Below, piece by piece: positions 6,249 to 12,602 of a stretch of DNA of 12,724 nt. Both the position numbers and the translations under genes were made by a program. Below the pieces are notes generated by a model, which worked only from the letters and a program-made list of their open reading frames with translations, made no database searches and was not told the DNA's origin. Within the stretch, counting starts at the first letter, position 1, and the number at the start of each line of letters is the position of its first letter. The stretch lies in the NCBI RefSeq assembly GCF_000961885.1, contig NZ_JZKH01000147.1, positions 1-12,724 of the forward strand. Direction: 5' to 3'. The DNA comes from Streptomyces rubellomurinus. GTDB taxonomy: Bacteria; Actinomycetota; Actinomycetes; Streptomycetales; Streptomycetaceae.

Positions 6249-6973
6249 CCGCCGCCGACTCCTCCCCCGAGGCCTCCGACGACGTCCGCGAGGACCAGGG
6301 CGAGGGCCCCGGCCCCGGCGCGGGGCGGCCGCGCCGGCGGCTGTGGTGGCCGGCCGCGCTGGCCGCCGCCGTGGCGCTCGCCCTCGGCGTGCCCGCCCTG
6401 GTCGCGAGCGGCACCTCCGCCTCCGGCTCCTCCTCGCTGGCCGTCCCCGCCGACGACTCCCCCGAAGCCGGGTTCGCCCGGGACATGGCGACCCACCACC
6501 AGCAGGCGGTGGACCTGTCGTTCATCGTCCGGGACCGCACCACCGACGAGCCGACCCGCACCCTCGCCTTCGACATCATCAACACCCAGGCCAACCAGCG
6601 CGGGATGATGATGGGCTGGCTCGACCAGTGGGGGCTGTCGCAGCACACGAGCGCCAAACCCATGGCGTGGATGGGGATGGAGCACGACTACCAGCCCCAC
6701 GACGGCTCGCTGATGCCCGGTATGGCCACCAACACCCAGCTGGCGAAGCTCCGTTCGCTCAGCGGGCGGGACGCCGAGGTGTTCTACCTGCAGCTGATGA
6801 TCGAGCACCACAAGGGCGGCGTCGCGATGGCCCAGGGCTACGTGGACGCGGCGAAGAACGACTCCGAGAAGCGACTCGCCCAGTCGATGGTGACCGCCCA
6901 GACCTCGGAGATGGCACTGATGACCGACATGCTCAAGGAACGCGGCGCCGCCCCCGGCGTGCCCGCCTCCTGA
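6245..6973 (+). CDS. DUF305 family protein, membrane-anchored ferritin-like/CopM-like (242 aa)
   Basis: Starts with GTG inside the stop region of the DUF3105 gene (GTGA overlap). An acidic Pro/Gly-rich cytoplasmic lead and RPRRR are followed by one membrane segment (about 33-54), so the main domain is extracytoplasmic. Two DUF305 repeats are visible: D80-M81-x-x-H84-H85-QQA and M185-I186-E187-H188-H189-x-G-G, each on a predicted helix. Met-rich stretches (MMM at 121-123, PMAWMGMEH at 139-147, MPGM at 157-160) add possible copper ligands. The family includes the cyanobacterial periplasmic copper-binding protein CopM. Metal binding here is inferred from that relation and from the His/Met content, not shown. 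It is the last gene before a large hairpin and is probably the end of an operon starting at 4967 or 5583. Confidence 0.92.
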   Translation: MTAADSSPEASDDVREDQGEGPGPGAGRPRRRLWWPAALAAAVALALGVPALVASGTSASGSSSLAVPADDSPEAGFARDMATHHQQAVDLSFIVRDRTTDEPTRTLAFDIINTQANQRGMMMGWLDQWGLSQHTSAKPMAWMGMEHDYQPHDGSLMPGMATNTQLAKLRSLSGRDAEVFYLQLMIEHHKGGVAMAQGYVDAAKNDSEKRLAQSMVTAQTSEMALMTDMLKERGAAPGVPAS

Positions 6974-6989
6974 CACACCCGACGACCCC

Positions 6990-7047
6990 CGGCCGGCCGG
7001 GGCGCCGCGACGGTCCCGCACCGTCCGCACGGCGCCCCGGCCGGCCG
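6990..7047 (+). terminator. Large nested hairpin terminator after the DUF305 gene
   Basis: A perfect 18-bp inverted repeat (6990-7007 with 7030-7047) encloses 22 bases. These hold a second perfect 6-bp stem (7009-7014 with 7020-7025) and a 5-base loop. It begins 16 bases after the DUF305 stop and ends 27 bases before the next start. It probably separates the DUF305 operon from the peptidyl-tRNA hydrolase gene, or attenuates read-through. Confidence 0.8.
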
Positions 7048-7061
7048 CCGTCCCACCCCCT

Positions 7062-7065
7062 GGAG
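7062..7065 (+). promoter_or_regulatory. Ribosome binding site that sets the peptidyl-tRNA hydrolase start
   Basis: GGAG lies 9 bases before the ATG at 7075 and just beyond the terminator hairpin. It marks this ATG as the start, although the frame stays open far upstream through the DUF305 gene. Confidence 0.65.
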
Positions 7066-7074
7066 AACCCCCGC

Positions 7075-7659
7075 ATGACCCCCGACGCCCCCTGGCTGAT
7101 CGCCGGCCTCGGCAACCCCGGCCCCTGGTTCCGGCTGACCCGGCACAACGCCGGCTTCCTGGCCGTCGACCGGCTCGCCGAGCGGCACGGCGCGCGGTTC
7201 CGCCGGCGCGGACTCGCCGCCAAGGTCGCGGAGATCGAGGTCGACGGCCGCGAGGTGCTGCTCGCCAAGCCGCTGTGGTGGTCCATCAACCTGTCCGGCC
7301 GGCCGGTCGCCGCGCTGCTGCGCCGCTACGGCGTCCCGGTCGAGCACCTGGTGGTCGTCCAGGACGACCTGGACTTCGCCTACGGCGCCGCCAAGCTGAA
7401 GCGCGGCGGCGGGCCCGGCGGGCACAACGGGGCGCGCTCGGTGGGCGACGTGCTCGGCACCCGGGACTTCGTCCGGCTGCGCTTCGGCATCGGGCGCCCG
7501 CCGAAGGGGCAGAGCGTCGGCGACTACGTGCTGAAGAAGTTCACGGAGGACGAACTCGCCGCCATGCCGGGGGTGTTGGACCGCTGCGCGGACTCCCTGG
7601 AGACGCTGGTGCGGCTCGGCCTGAACCGGGCCCAGGACGCCCTGAACGTCACCGCCTGA
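7075..7659 (+). CDS. pth: Peptidyl-tRNA hydrolase (194 aa), probably a second paralogue
   Basis: A cytoplasmic enzyme that cleaves the ester bond of peptidyl-tRNA released from stalled ribosomes. Motifs seen: IAGLGNPG at 9-16 (N14), TRHNAG at 22-27 with the catalytic His24, INLSG at 71-75 (N72), QDDLD at 96-100 with the Asp that assists the His, and GGPGGHNG at 112-119 (N118). It ends with YVLKKF and a short helical tail, and its length is typical. The usual KPxTFMNxSG block is altered to KPLWWSINLSG, one residue longer and with two Trp. Housekeeping pth genes of actinomycetes usually sit beside the ribosomal protein L25 gene, which is absent here, so this is probably the divergent extra copy. 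It has its own ribosome site downstream of a large hairpin. Confidence 0.92.
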   Translation: MTPDAPWLIAGLGNPGPWFRLTRHNAGFLAVDRLAERHGARFRRRGLAAKVAEIEVDGREVLLAKPLWWSINLSGRPVAALLRRYGVPVEHLVVVQDDLDFAYGAAKLKRGGGPGGHNGARSVGDVLGTRDFVRLRFGIGRPPKGQSVGDYVLKKFTEDELAAMPGVLDRCADSLETLVRLGLNRAQDALNVTA

Positions 7660-7688
7660 CCGTCGCGGGGCTACTCCCGGCGCGGCCT

Positions 7689-7745
7689 CACCGCACGGGC
7701 GTCACCGCACGGGCGGTGGGCCTCACCGCACGGGCGGTGGGCGTC
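7689..7745. repeat. 21-bp tandem repeats forming hairpins between convergent genes
   Basis: Two full 21-bp units and partial flanking units share the core TCACCGCACGGGCGGTGGG. Each full unit folds as CACCGC-ACGG-GCGGTG, a 6-bp stem with a 4-base loop (7703-7718 and 7724-7739). The repeats fill the 84 bases between the stop codons of the peptidyl-tRNA hydrolase gene and the exporter gene. They could act as a paired bidirectional terminator. Confidence 0.7.
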
Positions 7746-9246
7746 ACCGCCGGACCGCCGCCTGCCGGGTCAGCGGGACCGCGGCCACCGCGACCCCGGC
7801 GAGGACGAGCAGCACCGTCCGCCCACCGGACTCGGCGCCCGCCAGGTGGACGCCGAGGACGGGCAGCGCGGTACCGAGCGCGGTGCCGAGGCTGCGCGCC
7901 ATGTTCACCATGCCGCCGCCCACCGCCGAGCACTCCGCCGGGATCGCCCGCATCACCAGCGCGTTGTTGGCGGGCAGCAGCAGGCCCAGCCCGTAGCCGG
8001 CGAGCAGCAGCGGGGCCGCCACGGCCGGGCCCGGACCGGACAGCGGGAGCAGGGCGAACAGGAGCAGCCCCAGGCCGGCGAGCAGCGCCCCGGCCCGGCA
8101 GCGGGCCACCTCCGACCAGCCGCGCGGCAGCAGCGCGCCGCCGACCGTCGCGGCGACGGCGAAGGCCGCGGGCAGCACGGTCACCAGCAGACCGGCCCGG
8201 CCCACCGGCGCACCCGCGCCGGTGAGCAGCACCGGGCCGATCACCAGCGGGCAGAACAGCAGCAGGTAGCCGATCAGCGCGACCACCAGCCCGGACCGCA
8301 CCCCCGGGGTGTTGACCAGGCCGGGCGCCAGGATCGGCCGGGCCGCCCGCCGCTCCTGGCGCACCAGCGCGAGCGCCAGCACGCCGGCGGCCGGCAGCAG
8401 GACGGCGACGGCCCAACCGGGCAGCGGCAGGCCGGAGGCGGCGGACAGGGCGAGCAGCAGCGCGGTGGTGGAGCCGGTGAGCAGCAGCATGCCCGGCAGG
8501 TCGAAGCGGGCCTCCCGCGGCGCGGGCCTGCGGGCGCGGCCCGTACGGGCCCCGGGCATGCGCGCCCCGGGCGTACGGGCCCCGGGCGCGCGCGGTTTCG
8601 GGACGGCGGGCGCCCGGCAGTCCCGGGTGCGCGGCAGCAGGTACCGGCCGGCCAGGATCCCGAACACCGCGATCGGCACGTTCACCCAGAACACCCACCG
8701 CCAGTCGGCGTGCTCCACCAGCAGGCCGCCGAGGCTCGGCCCGAGCGCCAGCCCGAGGCCCTGGGCGGCGGCCTGGATGCCGAGCGCGCGCCGCATCGCG
8801 TGCCCCGGGACGCCGCGCGCGACCAGGGCGACGCTGTTCGCCTGCATCATCGCGGCGCCGACCGCCTGGACGGCCCGGCAGGCGACCAGGATCCCCAGGC
8901 CGCCCGCGAACCCGGCGCCCAGCGAGGACAGGCCGAAGACGGCGAAGCCGCCGATGTACATCGTCTTGCGGCCGACCAGGTCGGACAGCCAGCCGATCGG
9001 GGCCAGCAGGGCGACCAGGACGAGCAGGTAGGCGAGGGAGACCCACTCGACGGCGGCGAAGCCCGCGTCGAAGTGACGCCCGAGGGCGGGGTAGACCAGG
9101 GCGACCACGCTGGCGTCGAGCTGGCCGAGGAAGGCGCCGAGGCAGACCGTGCCGACGGCCAGCCAGTGGGCGTGGCGCCAGCCGGACACGCCGCGCGGCC
9201 GGGGCCGCTCGGCGAGCAGGCGCGCGGCGAGGGCGGTGGCGTTCAT
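7744..9246 (-). CDS. MFS drug exporter, DHA2 (EmrB/QacA) family (500 aa)
   Basis: A proton-driven multidrug efflux protein of the inner membrane with about 14 hydrophobic segments, as expected for DHA2 members of near 500 residues. Family motifs are present: LDASVV at 43-48 (motif D1), GWLSDLVGRK at 85-94 (motif A), CRAVQAVGAAMM at 123-134 (motif B), GLALGPSLGGLL at 165-176 (motif C), and ADWRWVFWVNVPI at 180-192. A basic cytoplasmic loop between segments 6 and 7 carries PGART-PGARM-PGART (residues 221-235), encoded by 15-bp tandem repeats. The ATG at 9246 has no ribosome site. A TATATT hexamer ends 6 bases upstream, so a leaderless transcript is likely. It is divergent from a MarR gene and shares an AT-rich dyad with it, the classic layout of a MarR-repressed exporter. 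The exported compound cannot be told from sequence. Confidence 0.93.
   Translation of the reverse strand: MNATALAARLLAERPRPRGVSGWRHAHWLAVGTVCLGAFLGQLDASVVALVYPALGRHFDAGFAAVEWVSLAYLLVLVALLAPIGWLSDLVGRKTMYIGGFAVFGLSSLGAGFAGGLGILVACRAVQAVGAAMMQANSVALVARGVPGHAMRRALGIQAAAQGLGLALGPSLGGLLVEHADWRWVFWVNVPIAVFGILAGRYLLPRTRDCRAPAVPKPRAPGARTPGARMPGARTGRARRPAPREARFDLPGMLLLTGSTTALLLALSAASGLPLPGWAVAVLLPAAGVLALALVRQERRAARPILAPGLVNTPGVRSGLVVALIGYLLLFCPLVIGPVLLTGAGAPVGRAGLLVTVLPAAFAVAATVGGALLPRGWSEVARCRAGALLAGLGLLLFALLPLSGPGPAVAAPLLLAGYGLGLLLPANNALVMRAIPAECSAVGGGMVNMARSLGTALGTALPVLGVHLAGAESGGRTVLLVLAGVAVAAVPLTRQAAVRR
8542..8586. repeat. Three 15-bp tandem repeats inside the exporter gene
   Basis: Units 8542-8556 and 8572-8586 are identical (CGTACGGGCCCCGGG); the middle unit 8557-8571 differs at 3 positions. 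On the minus strand they encode PGARx three times in a cytoplasmic loop. Copy number may vary between strains. Confidence 0.8.
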
Positions 9247-9251
9247 GCCAC

Positions 9252-9276
9252 GAATATATCGGATGCAGATATGTTC
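9252..9276. promoter_or_regulatory. Candidate MarR operator over the exporter -10
   Basis: The arms GAATATATC (9252-9260) and GATATGTTC (9268-9276) are inverted repeats matching at 8 of 9 positions, with a 7-base spacer. The exporter's apparent -10 (TATATT on the minus strand, 9258-9253) lies inside the left arm, 6 bases from the ATG. A bound MarR dimer would therefore block that promoter directly. Confidence 0.7.
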
Positions 9277-9410
9277 TTTCTACGATCTGATCGCCCTCCG
9301 ATACGAACCGCCCCACCCCCCGGCCGCTCCCCCGTCCACGCACCGTCCACGGACGTCCACGGCCCGTCCGAGGAGCGGACACCGGCCCGGGCAGGCCCCG
9401 TACCAGGGGA

Positions 9411-9416
9411 TACGCT
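9411..9416 (+). promoter_or_regulatory. Candidate -10 of the MarR gene (leaderless)
   Basis: TACGCT ends 7 bases before the ATG at 9424. There is no ribosome site at normal spacing (AGGGGA at 9405-9410 is 13 bases away). No good -35 is seen. Confidence 0.4.
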
Positions 9417-9423
9417 GTCCGCC

Positions 9424-9942
9424 ATGCCGTCGTCACCACAACTTCCCGGCCCCGTCGCCGAAGACCCCGACCCGGCGGTCGAACACGCCCGGCGGCTGAC
9501 CGACACCGTCACCCGGCTGCGCCGTGCCCTGCGCAGCAGCATCCGCACCGACTACCCGTGGGAATCCCTGCCGATGGCGCAGGTCGAACTCCTGCAGACA
9601 CTCGCCGCCGCGCCCCTGCGGGTCGGCGAACTCGCCGCCCGGCAGCGACTCGCCCCCAACACCGTCAGCGGACTCGTCGGCAAACTCCTCGACGCCGGCT
9701 TCGTCGACCGCCAGGCCGACCCCGGCGACCGGCGCACCGCCCGGATCGCCCTCACCCCCGCCGGCCGGCGCCAGCTCGACGACTGGCAGCACGCCCACGA
9801 GCAGCGCATCGCCACCGCCCTCGACACCCTCGACCCCGCCGAGCGCTCCGCCGTCGTCCGGGCCCTGCCCGCGCTGGACCGCCTCGCCCGCGCCCTCGCC
9901 CAACCCGGGAGCACCGCCGAGCCGGGGCCCTCCGCCGGATAA
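9424..9942 (+). CDS. MarR-family transcriptional regulator (172 aa)
   Basis: A winged-helix dimeric regulator, likely repressing the divergent exporter. Leading helices (about 20-60) form the dimerisation part. LRVGELAARQRLAPNTVSGL at 65-84 is the helix-turn-helix, and DRQADPGDRRTARIALTPAG at 95-114 is the beta wing with the conserved D-x-R-R. The C-terminal helices to about 160 complete the dimer interface. The last residues are Pro/Gly/Ser-rich and probably disordered. The frame is open upstream to 7846, but that part only shadows the exporter. ATG at 9424 gives the normal family length and sits right after a -10-like hexamer. No redox Cys is present, so an OhrR-type peroxide sensor is unlikely. 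The inducer is unknown, probably a compound exported by the neighbour. Confidence 0.93.
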   Translation: MPSSPQLPGPVAEDPDPAVEHARRLTDTVTRLRRALRSSIRTDYPWESLPMAQVELLQTLAAAPLRVGELAARQRLAPNTVSGLVGKLLDAGFVDRQADPGDRRTARIALTPAGRRQLDDWQHAHEQRIATALDTLDPAERSAVVRALPALDRLARALAQPGSTAEPGPSAG

Positions 9943-9950
9943 AACCGCTG

Positions 9951-9978
9951 GTCGACACGGCCACCCGGGCACTACCGT
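9951..9978 (+). promoter_or_regulatory. Candidate promoter of the acetyltransferase gene (leaderless)
   Basis: GTCGAC (9951-9956, partial match to TTGACA) and TACCGT (9973-9978) are 16 bases apart. The -10 ends 6 bases before the ATG at 9985. The gene lacks a ribosome site, so transcription may start at the ATG. Co-transcription from the MarR gene, 42 bases upstream, is also possible. Confidence 0.4.
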
Positions 9979-9984
9979 CCCGCC

Positions 9985-10518
9985 ATGACCACCCCGGACG
10001 TGACCATCGAGCCCTGGACGGACGCCGACCTCGCGCTGCTGCGCCGGGTCAACACACCGGAGATGAAGAAGCACGTCGGCGGGCCGGAGACCGAGGAGCA
10101 GCTGCTCCTCCGGCACCGGCGCTACCTCGACTTCGTGCCGTCCGGCCTCGGCTGCATGTACCGGATCGTGCTGCCCGGCGGCGAGGCGGTCGGCACGGTC
10201 GGCTACGGCACCCGGTCGTGGCAGGGCGCGACCGTCCACGAGATGGGGTGGAACGTCCTGCCCGGCTTCCAGGGGCGGGGCATCGCGGTGGCCGCCACCC
10301 GGGCCGCCGTCGCGGCCGCCCGGCGCGAGGCCGCCCACCGCCACCTGCACGCCTTCCCCTCGGTGGACAACCCCGCCTCCAACGCGGTGTGCGCGAAGGC
10401 CGGGTTCACGCTGGTCGGCGAGACCGACTTCGAGTTCCCGCCCGGGCGGTACATGCGCAGCCACGACTGGCGGGTCGACCTGCGGGCGCTCCCGTCCGAT
10501 TCGGCGGGGCGGGACTGA
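9985..10518 (+). CDS. GNAT-family N-acetyltransferase (177 aa)
   Basis: An acetyl-CoA-dependent transferase of the RimJ/RimL-like branch. Visible parts are a first strand and helix with WTDADLALLRRV (11-22), the central strands GGEAVGTVGYGT (65-76) and HEMGWNVLPGFQGRGIA (85-101). The QGRGIA segment at 96-101 is the pyrophosphate-binding loop of motif A. The N-x-x-S-N-x-x-x-x-K-x-GF pattern at 129-141 closes the fold. The acceptor could be a protein N-terminus, antibiotic or small amine; nothing in the sequence decides. It starts 42 bases after the MarR gene and may belong to the same resistance-type unit. Its stop codon directly abuts the stop of the convergent methyltransferase gene. Confidence 0.9.
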   Translation: MTTPDVTIEPWTDADLALLRRVNTPEMKKHVGGPETEEQLLLRHRRYLDFVPSGLGCMYRIVLPGGEAVGTVGYGTRSWQGATVHEMGWNVLPGFQGRGIAVAATRAAVAAARREAAHRHLHAFPSVDNPASNAVCAKAGFTLVGETDFEFPPGRYMRSHDWRVDLRALPSDSAGRD

Positions 10519-11082
10519 TCAGAACAGTGTGGGGCGGGTGCCGCCGGCGCCGCCGGTCCCGCCGGTGGCGTCGGTGCCGTAGGTGCCGCCCTCCAGCTCC
10601 AGCAGCCAGCGCTTGCGGTCCACGCCCGCGGCGAAGCCGGTGAGCGCGCCGTTGGCGCCCAGCACGCGATGACAGGGGCGCACGATCAGCAACGGGTTGG
10701 CGCCCACCGCGCCGCCGACCGCCCGCACCATCCGCGGCGGCTCGCCGGCCAGCTCCGCCAGCCCGCCGTAGGTCACGGTGGTGCCGTACGGGATCTCGTC
10801 CAGGGCCGCCCAGATCCGGCGCCGGAAGTCCGTGCCCTCCGGCGCGAGCGGCAGGTCGAAGGAGGTGCGCTCGCCCGCGAAGTAGGCGGCCAGCTGGGCC
10901 ACCGGCTCGGCCAGCGCCTCCGGGTCCAGCACCCAGTCGTCGGCGGGCTCGGCCCGCGCGTACTTCTGACCCGGCGCGGTCACCGTCGCCAGCGCGGCCG
11001 TGCTGCCGCCCGCCGGCAGCACGCCGCTCAGCAGCAGGCGGCCGAAGGGGCTCTCCATGGTGGTGTAGACGGTGGTGCTCAT
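10519..11082 (-). CDS. ogt: Methylated-DNA--protein-cysteine methyltransferase (187 aa)
   Basis: A suicide repair protein that transfers methyl groups from O6-methylguanine (and O4-methylthymine) to its own Cys. The active site IVRPCHRVLG at 133-142 contains the acceptor C137. It is preceded by TDFRRRIWAALDEIPYGTTVTYG (84-106, quoted as separate motifs TDFRRRIW and IPYGTTVTYG) and the DNA-binding segment RAVGGAVGANP (120-130) with the Arg finger. GFAAGVDRKRWLLELEG closes the domain. A Gly/Thr-rich tail (166-184) is extra and probably disordered. The start at 11082 overlaps the stop of the upstream AdaA-AlkA gene by 4 bases (ATGA), with GGAGA 10 bases upstream (11093-11097). The frame continues upstream but only shadows that gene. 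Translational coupling fits one alkylation-damage operon. Confidence 0.95.
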   Translation of the reverse strand: MSTTVYTTMESPFGRLLLSGVLPAGGSTAALATVTAPGQKYARAEPADDWVLDPEALAEPVAQLAAYFAGERTSFDLPLAPEGTDFRRRIWAALDEIPYGTTVTYGGLAELAGEPPRMVRAVGGAVGANPLLIVRPCHRVLGANGALTGFAAGVDRKRWLLELEGGTYGTDATGGTGGAGGTRPTLF

Positions 11083-12602
11083 GCTGCTTCGGTCTCCGAT
11101 CGGGTGCTGGTGTTCGTCGTCGCGGGGCCGGCCCACAGCCGGTGGACGGCGTAGGAACGCCACGGGGCCCAGGCCTCGGCCGCGCGGGCCGCGGACTTCG
11201 GGTCGCCCGGCGCGCCGAGCCGGGTCAGGCCGTGCTTCACGCCGATGTCGCTCGGCAGGAAGACGTCCGGGTCGGCCAGGGCCCGCATCCGCAGGTAGCC
11301 GACCGTCCACGGGCCGATGCCGGGCAGGGCGAGCAGGGCGGCGGCCGCCTCCGCCCGGTCCACGCCGCCGTCCAGGCGGACGACGCCCTCGGCCAGGGCG
11401 GCGCACAGGCCGGTGAGCGCGCGCCGGCGGGCCGCCGGCATCGCGAAATCCTCGGGGTCCGCGACCGCCAGGGCGGCCGCGGTCGGGAACAGCAGCCGCA
11501 GGCCGCCGCTCGGCTCGGGCAGCGCGGTGCCGTACTTCTCGGCCAGCCGGCCCGCCAGGGTACGGGCGGCGGCCACGGTCACCTGCTGGCCGAGGACGGC
11601 GCGCACGGCCAGCTCGTGCGGGTCGACGTGCCCGGGCGAGCGCAGGCCGGGGCGCTCCCGCACCAGCGGGCCGAGCACCGGGTCGGCGCCCAGCTGCTCG
11701 TCGACCGCGCCCGGGTCGGCGTCCAGGTCGAACAGCACGCGCAGGCGCTGGACGGCGGTCGGCAGGTCGCGCAGGTCGGCCAGCAGCAGGCGGCAGTCCA
11801 GCCAGCCCCGGGTGCGCGGCTCGTCCGGCGGCAGGCCGTCCACCTCGGCGATGCCGTGGCCGTACGGGAGCGCCAGGGTGCGGCGGTAGGTGCGGACGCC
11901 CGGGCGCGCGCCGGGGACCACCTCCTCGACGCCGGGGACGGCGCGCAGGGCGAGGAAGTCGATCAGGTGCTCGCTGTCGAGCGCGCCCCGGTAGGCCAGG
12001 CGCAGGGTCAGGCCGCCGGCCGGGGTCGCGATGCGACGGCCGGCGGCGACCTCGGCGCGCAGGCCGCTCGGGGTGCGGTCGTAGACCTCGCGGACGGTGT
12101 CGTTGAACTGGCGGACGGAGGCGAAGCCGGCGGCGAACGCCACGTCGGTGACGGGCAGTTCGGTGGTCTGGAGGAGCAGCCGGGCGGTCTGGGCGCGACG
12201 GGCGCGGGCCAGCGCGATCGGGCCGGCGCCGAGCTCGGCGGTGAGCTGGCGCTGCAACTGCCGGGCGCTGTAGCCGAGTCGGCCGGCCAGGCCGGCGACG
12301 CCCTCGCGGTCCACCACGCCGTCGCCGATCAGCCGCATCGCGCGGCCGACCAGGTCGGCCCGGTGGTTCCACTCCGGGGAGCCGGGCACCGAGTCGGGGC
12401 GGCAGCGGCGGCAGGCCCGGAAGCCCGCGCCCTGGGCGGCGGCGGCACTTGGGTAGAAGCGGCAGTTAGCGCGCTTGGGGGTCACGGCGGGGCAGCTCGG
12501 GCGGCAGTAGATGCCGGTGGAGGTGACGGCTGTGAAGAAGACCCCGTCGAAGCGGGCGTCACGGCTGTCCACAGCCCGGTACCGGATGTCGTCGTCGATC
12601 AC
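11079..12602 (-). CDS. alkA: AdaA-AlkA fusion: methyl-phosphotriester sensor/activator and 3-methyladenine DNA glycosylase (507 aa)
   Basis: Three parts are visible. Residues 1-75 form the Ada zinc domain with C33, C37, C64 and C67 spaced as in E. coli Ada (C38, C42, C69, C72); C33 would take the methyl group from DNA phosphotriesters. Residues about 80-180 are an AraC-type helix-turn-helix (VAGLAGRLGYSARQLQRQL and VAFAAGFASVRQFNDTV). From about 195 onward lies AlkA, with the helix-hairpin-helix LPGIGPWTVGYL at 426-437 and the catalytic Asp in LPSDIG (D452), then WAPWRSYAVHRLW. The protein should sense methylation, activate its own operon and excise alkylated bases. GTG at 12602 is chosen because it places the Ada domain at its normal N-terminus; no strong ribosome site is seen. 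The O6-methyltransferase, fused in E. coli Ada, is a separate coupled gene downstream. Confidence 0.95.
   Translation of the reverse strand: MIDDDIRYRAVDSRDARFDGVFFTAVTSTGIYCRPSCPAVTPKRANCRFYPSAAAAQGAGFRACRRCRPDSVPGSPEWNHRADLVGRAMRLIGDGVVDREGVAGLAGRLGYSARQLQRQLTAELGAGPIALARARRAQTARLLLQTTELPVTDVAFAAGFASVRQFNDTVREVYDRTPSGLRAEVAAGRRIATPAGGLTLRLAYRGALDSEHLIDFLALRAVPGVEEVVPGARPGVRTYRRTLALPYGHGIAEVDGLPPDEPRTRGWLDCRLLLADLRDLPTAVQRLRVLFDLDADPGAVDEQLGADPVLGPLVRERPGLRSPGHVDPHELAVRAVLGQQVTVAAARTLAGRLAEKYGTALPEPSGGLRLLFPTAAALAVADPEDFAMPAARRRALTGLCAALAEGVVRLDGGVDRAEAAAALLALPGIGPWTVGYLRMRALADPDVFLPSDIGVKHGLTRLGAPGDPKSAARAAEAWAPWRSYAVHRLWAGPATTNTSTRSETEAA

Larger units (their letters stand above)
9247..9423. 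promoter_or_regulatory. Divergent control region of the exporter and MarR genes
   Basis: This 177-bp spacer has an AT-rich island (9252-9285) next to the exporter start. The dyad and exporter -10 lie there, and a MarR-gene -10 lies near its other end. The middle (9300-9400) shows no further clear motif. Confidence 0.6.

Noticed and set aside
7681..7745. Short repeats considered as a CRISPR array
   Set aside because: The units are directly contiguous with no unique spacers, so this is a simple tandem hairpin repeat.
7846..9423. Upstream continuation of the MarR frame
   Set aside because: It runs antisense through the exporter gene with Gln/Gly/Arg-rich sequence. Only the part from 9424 encodes MarR.
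7688..9439. Alternative minus-strand frame over the exporter, ending in PTARAV repeats
   Set aside because: Arg/Pro/Ala-rich shadow. The adjacent frame has all MFS motifs and the expected hydrophobic segments.
11083..12372. N-terminal extension of the methyltransferase frame
   Set aside because: It is the out-of-frame shadow of the AdaA-AlkA gene. The coupled ATG at 11082 gives a normal family length.
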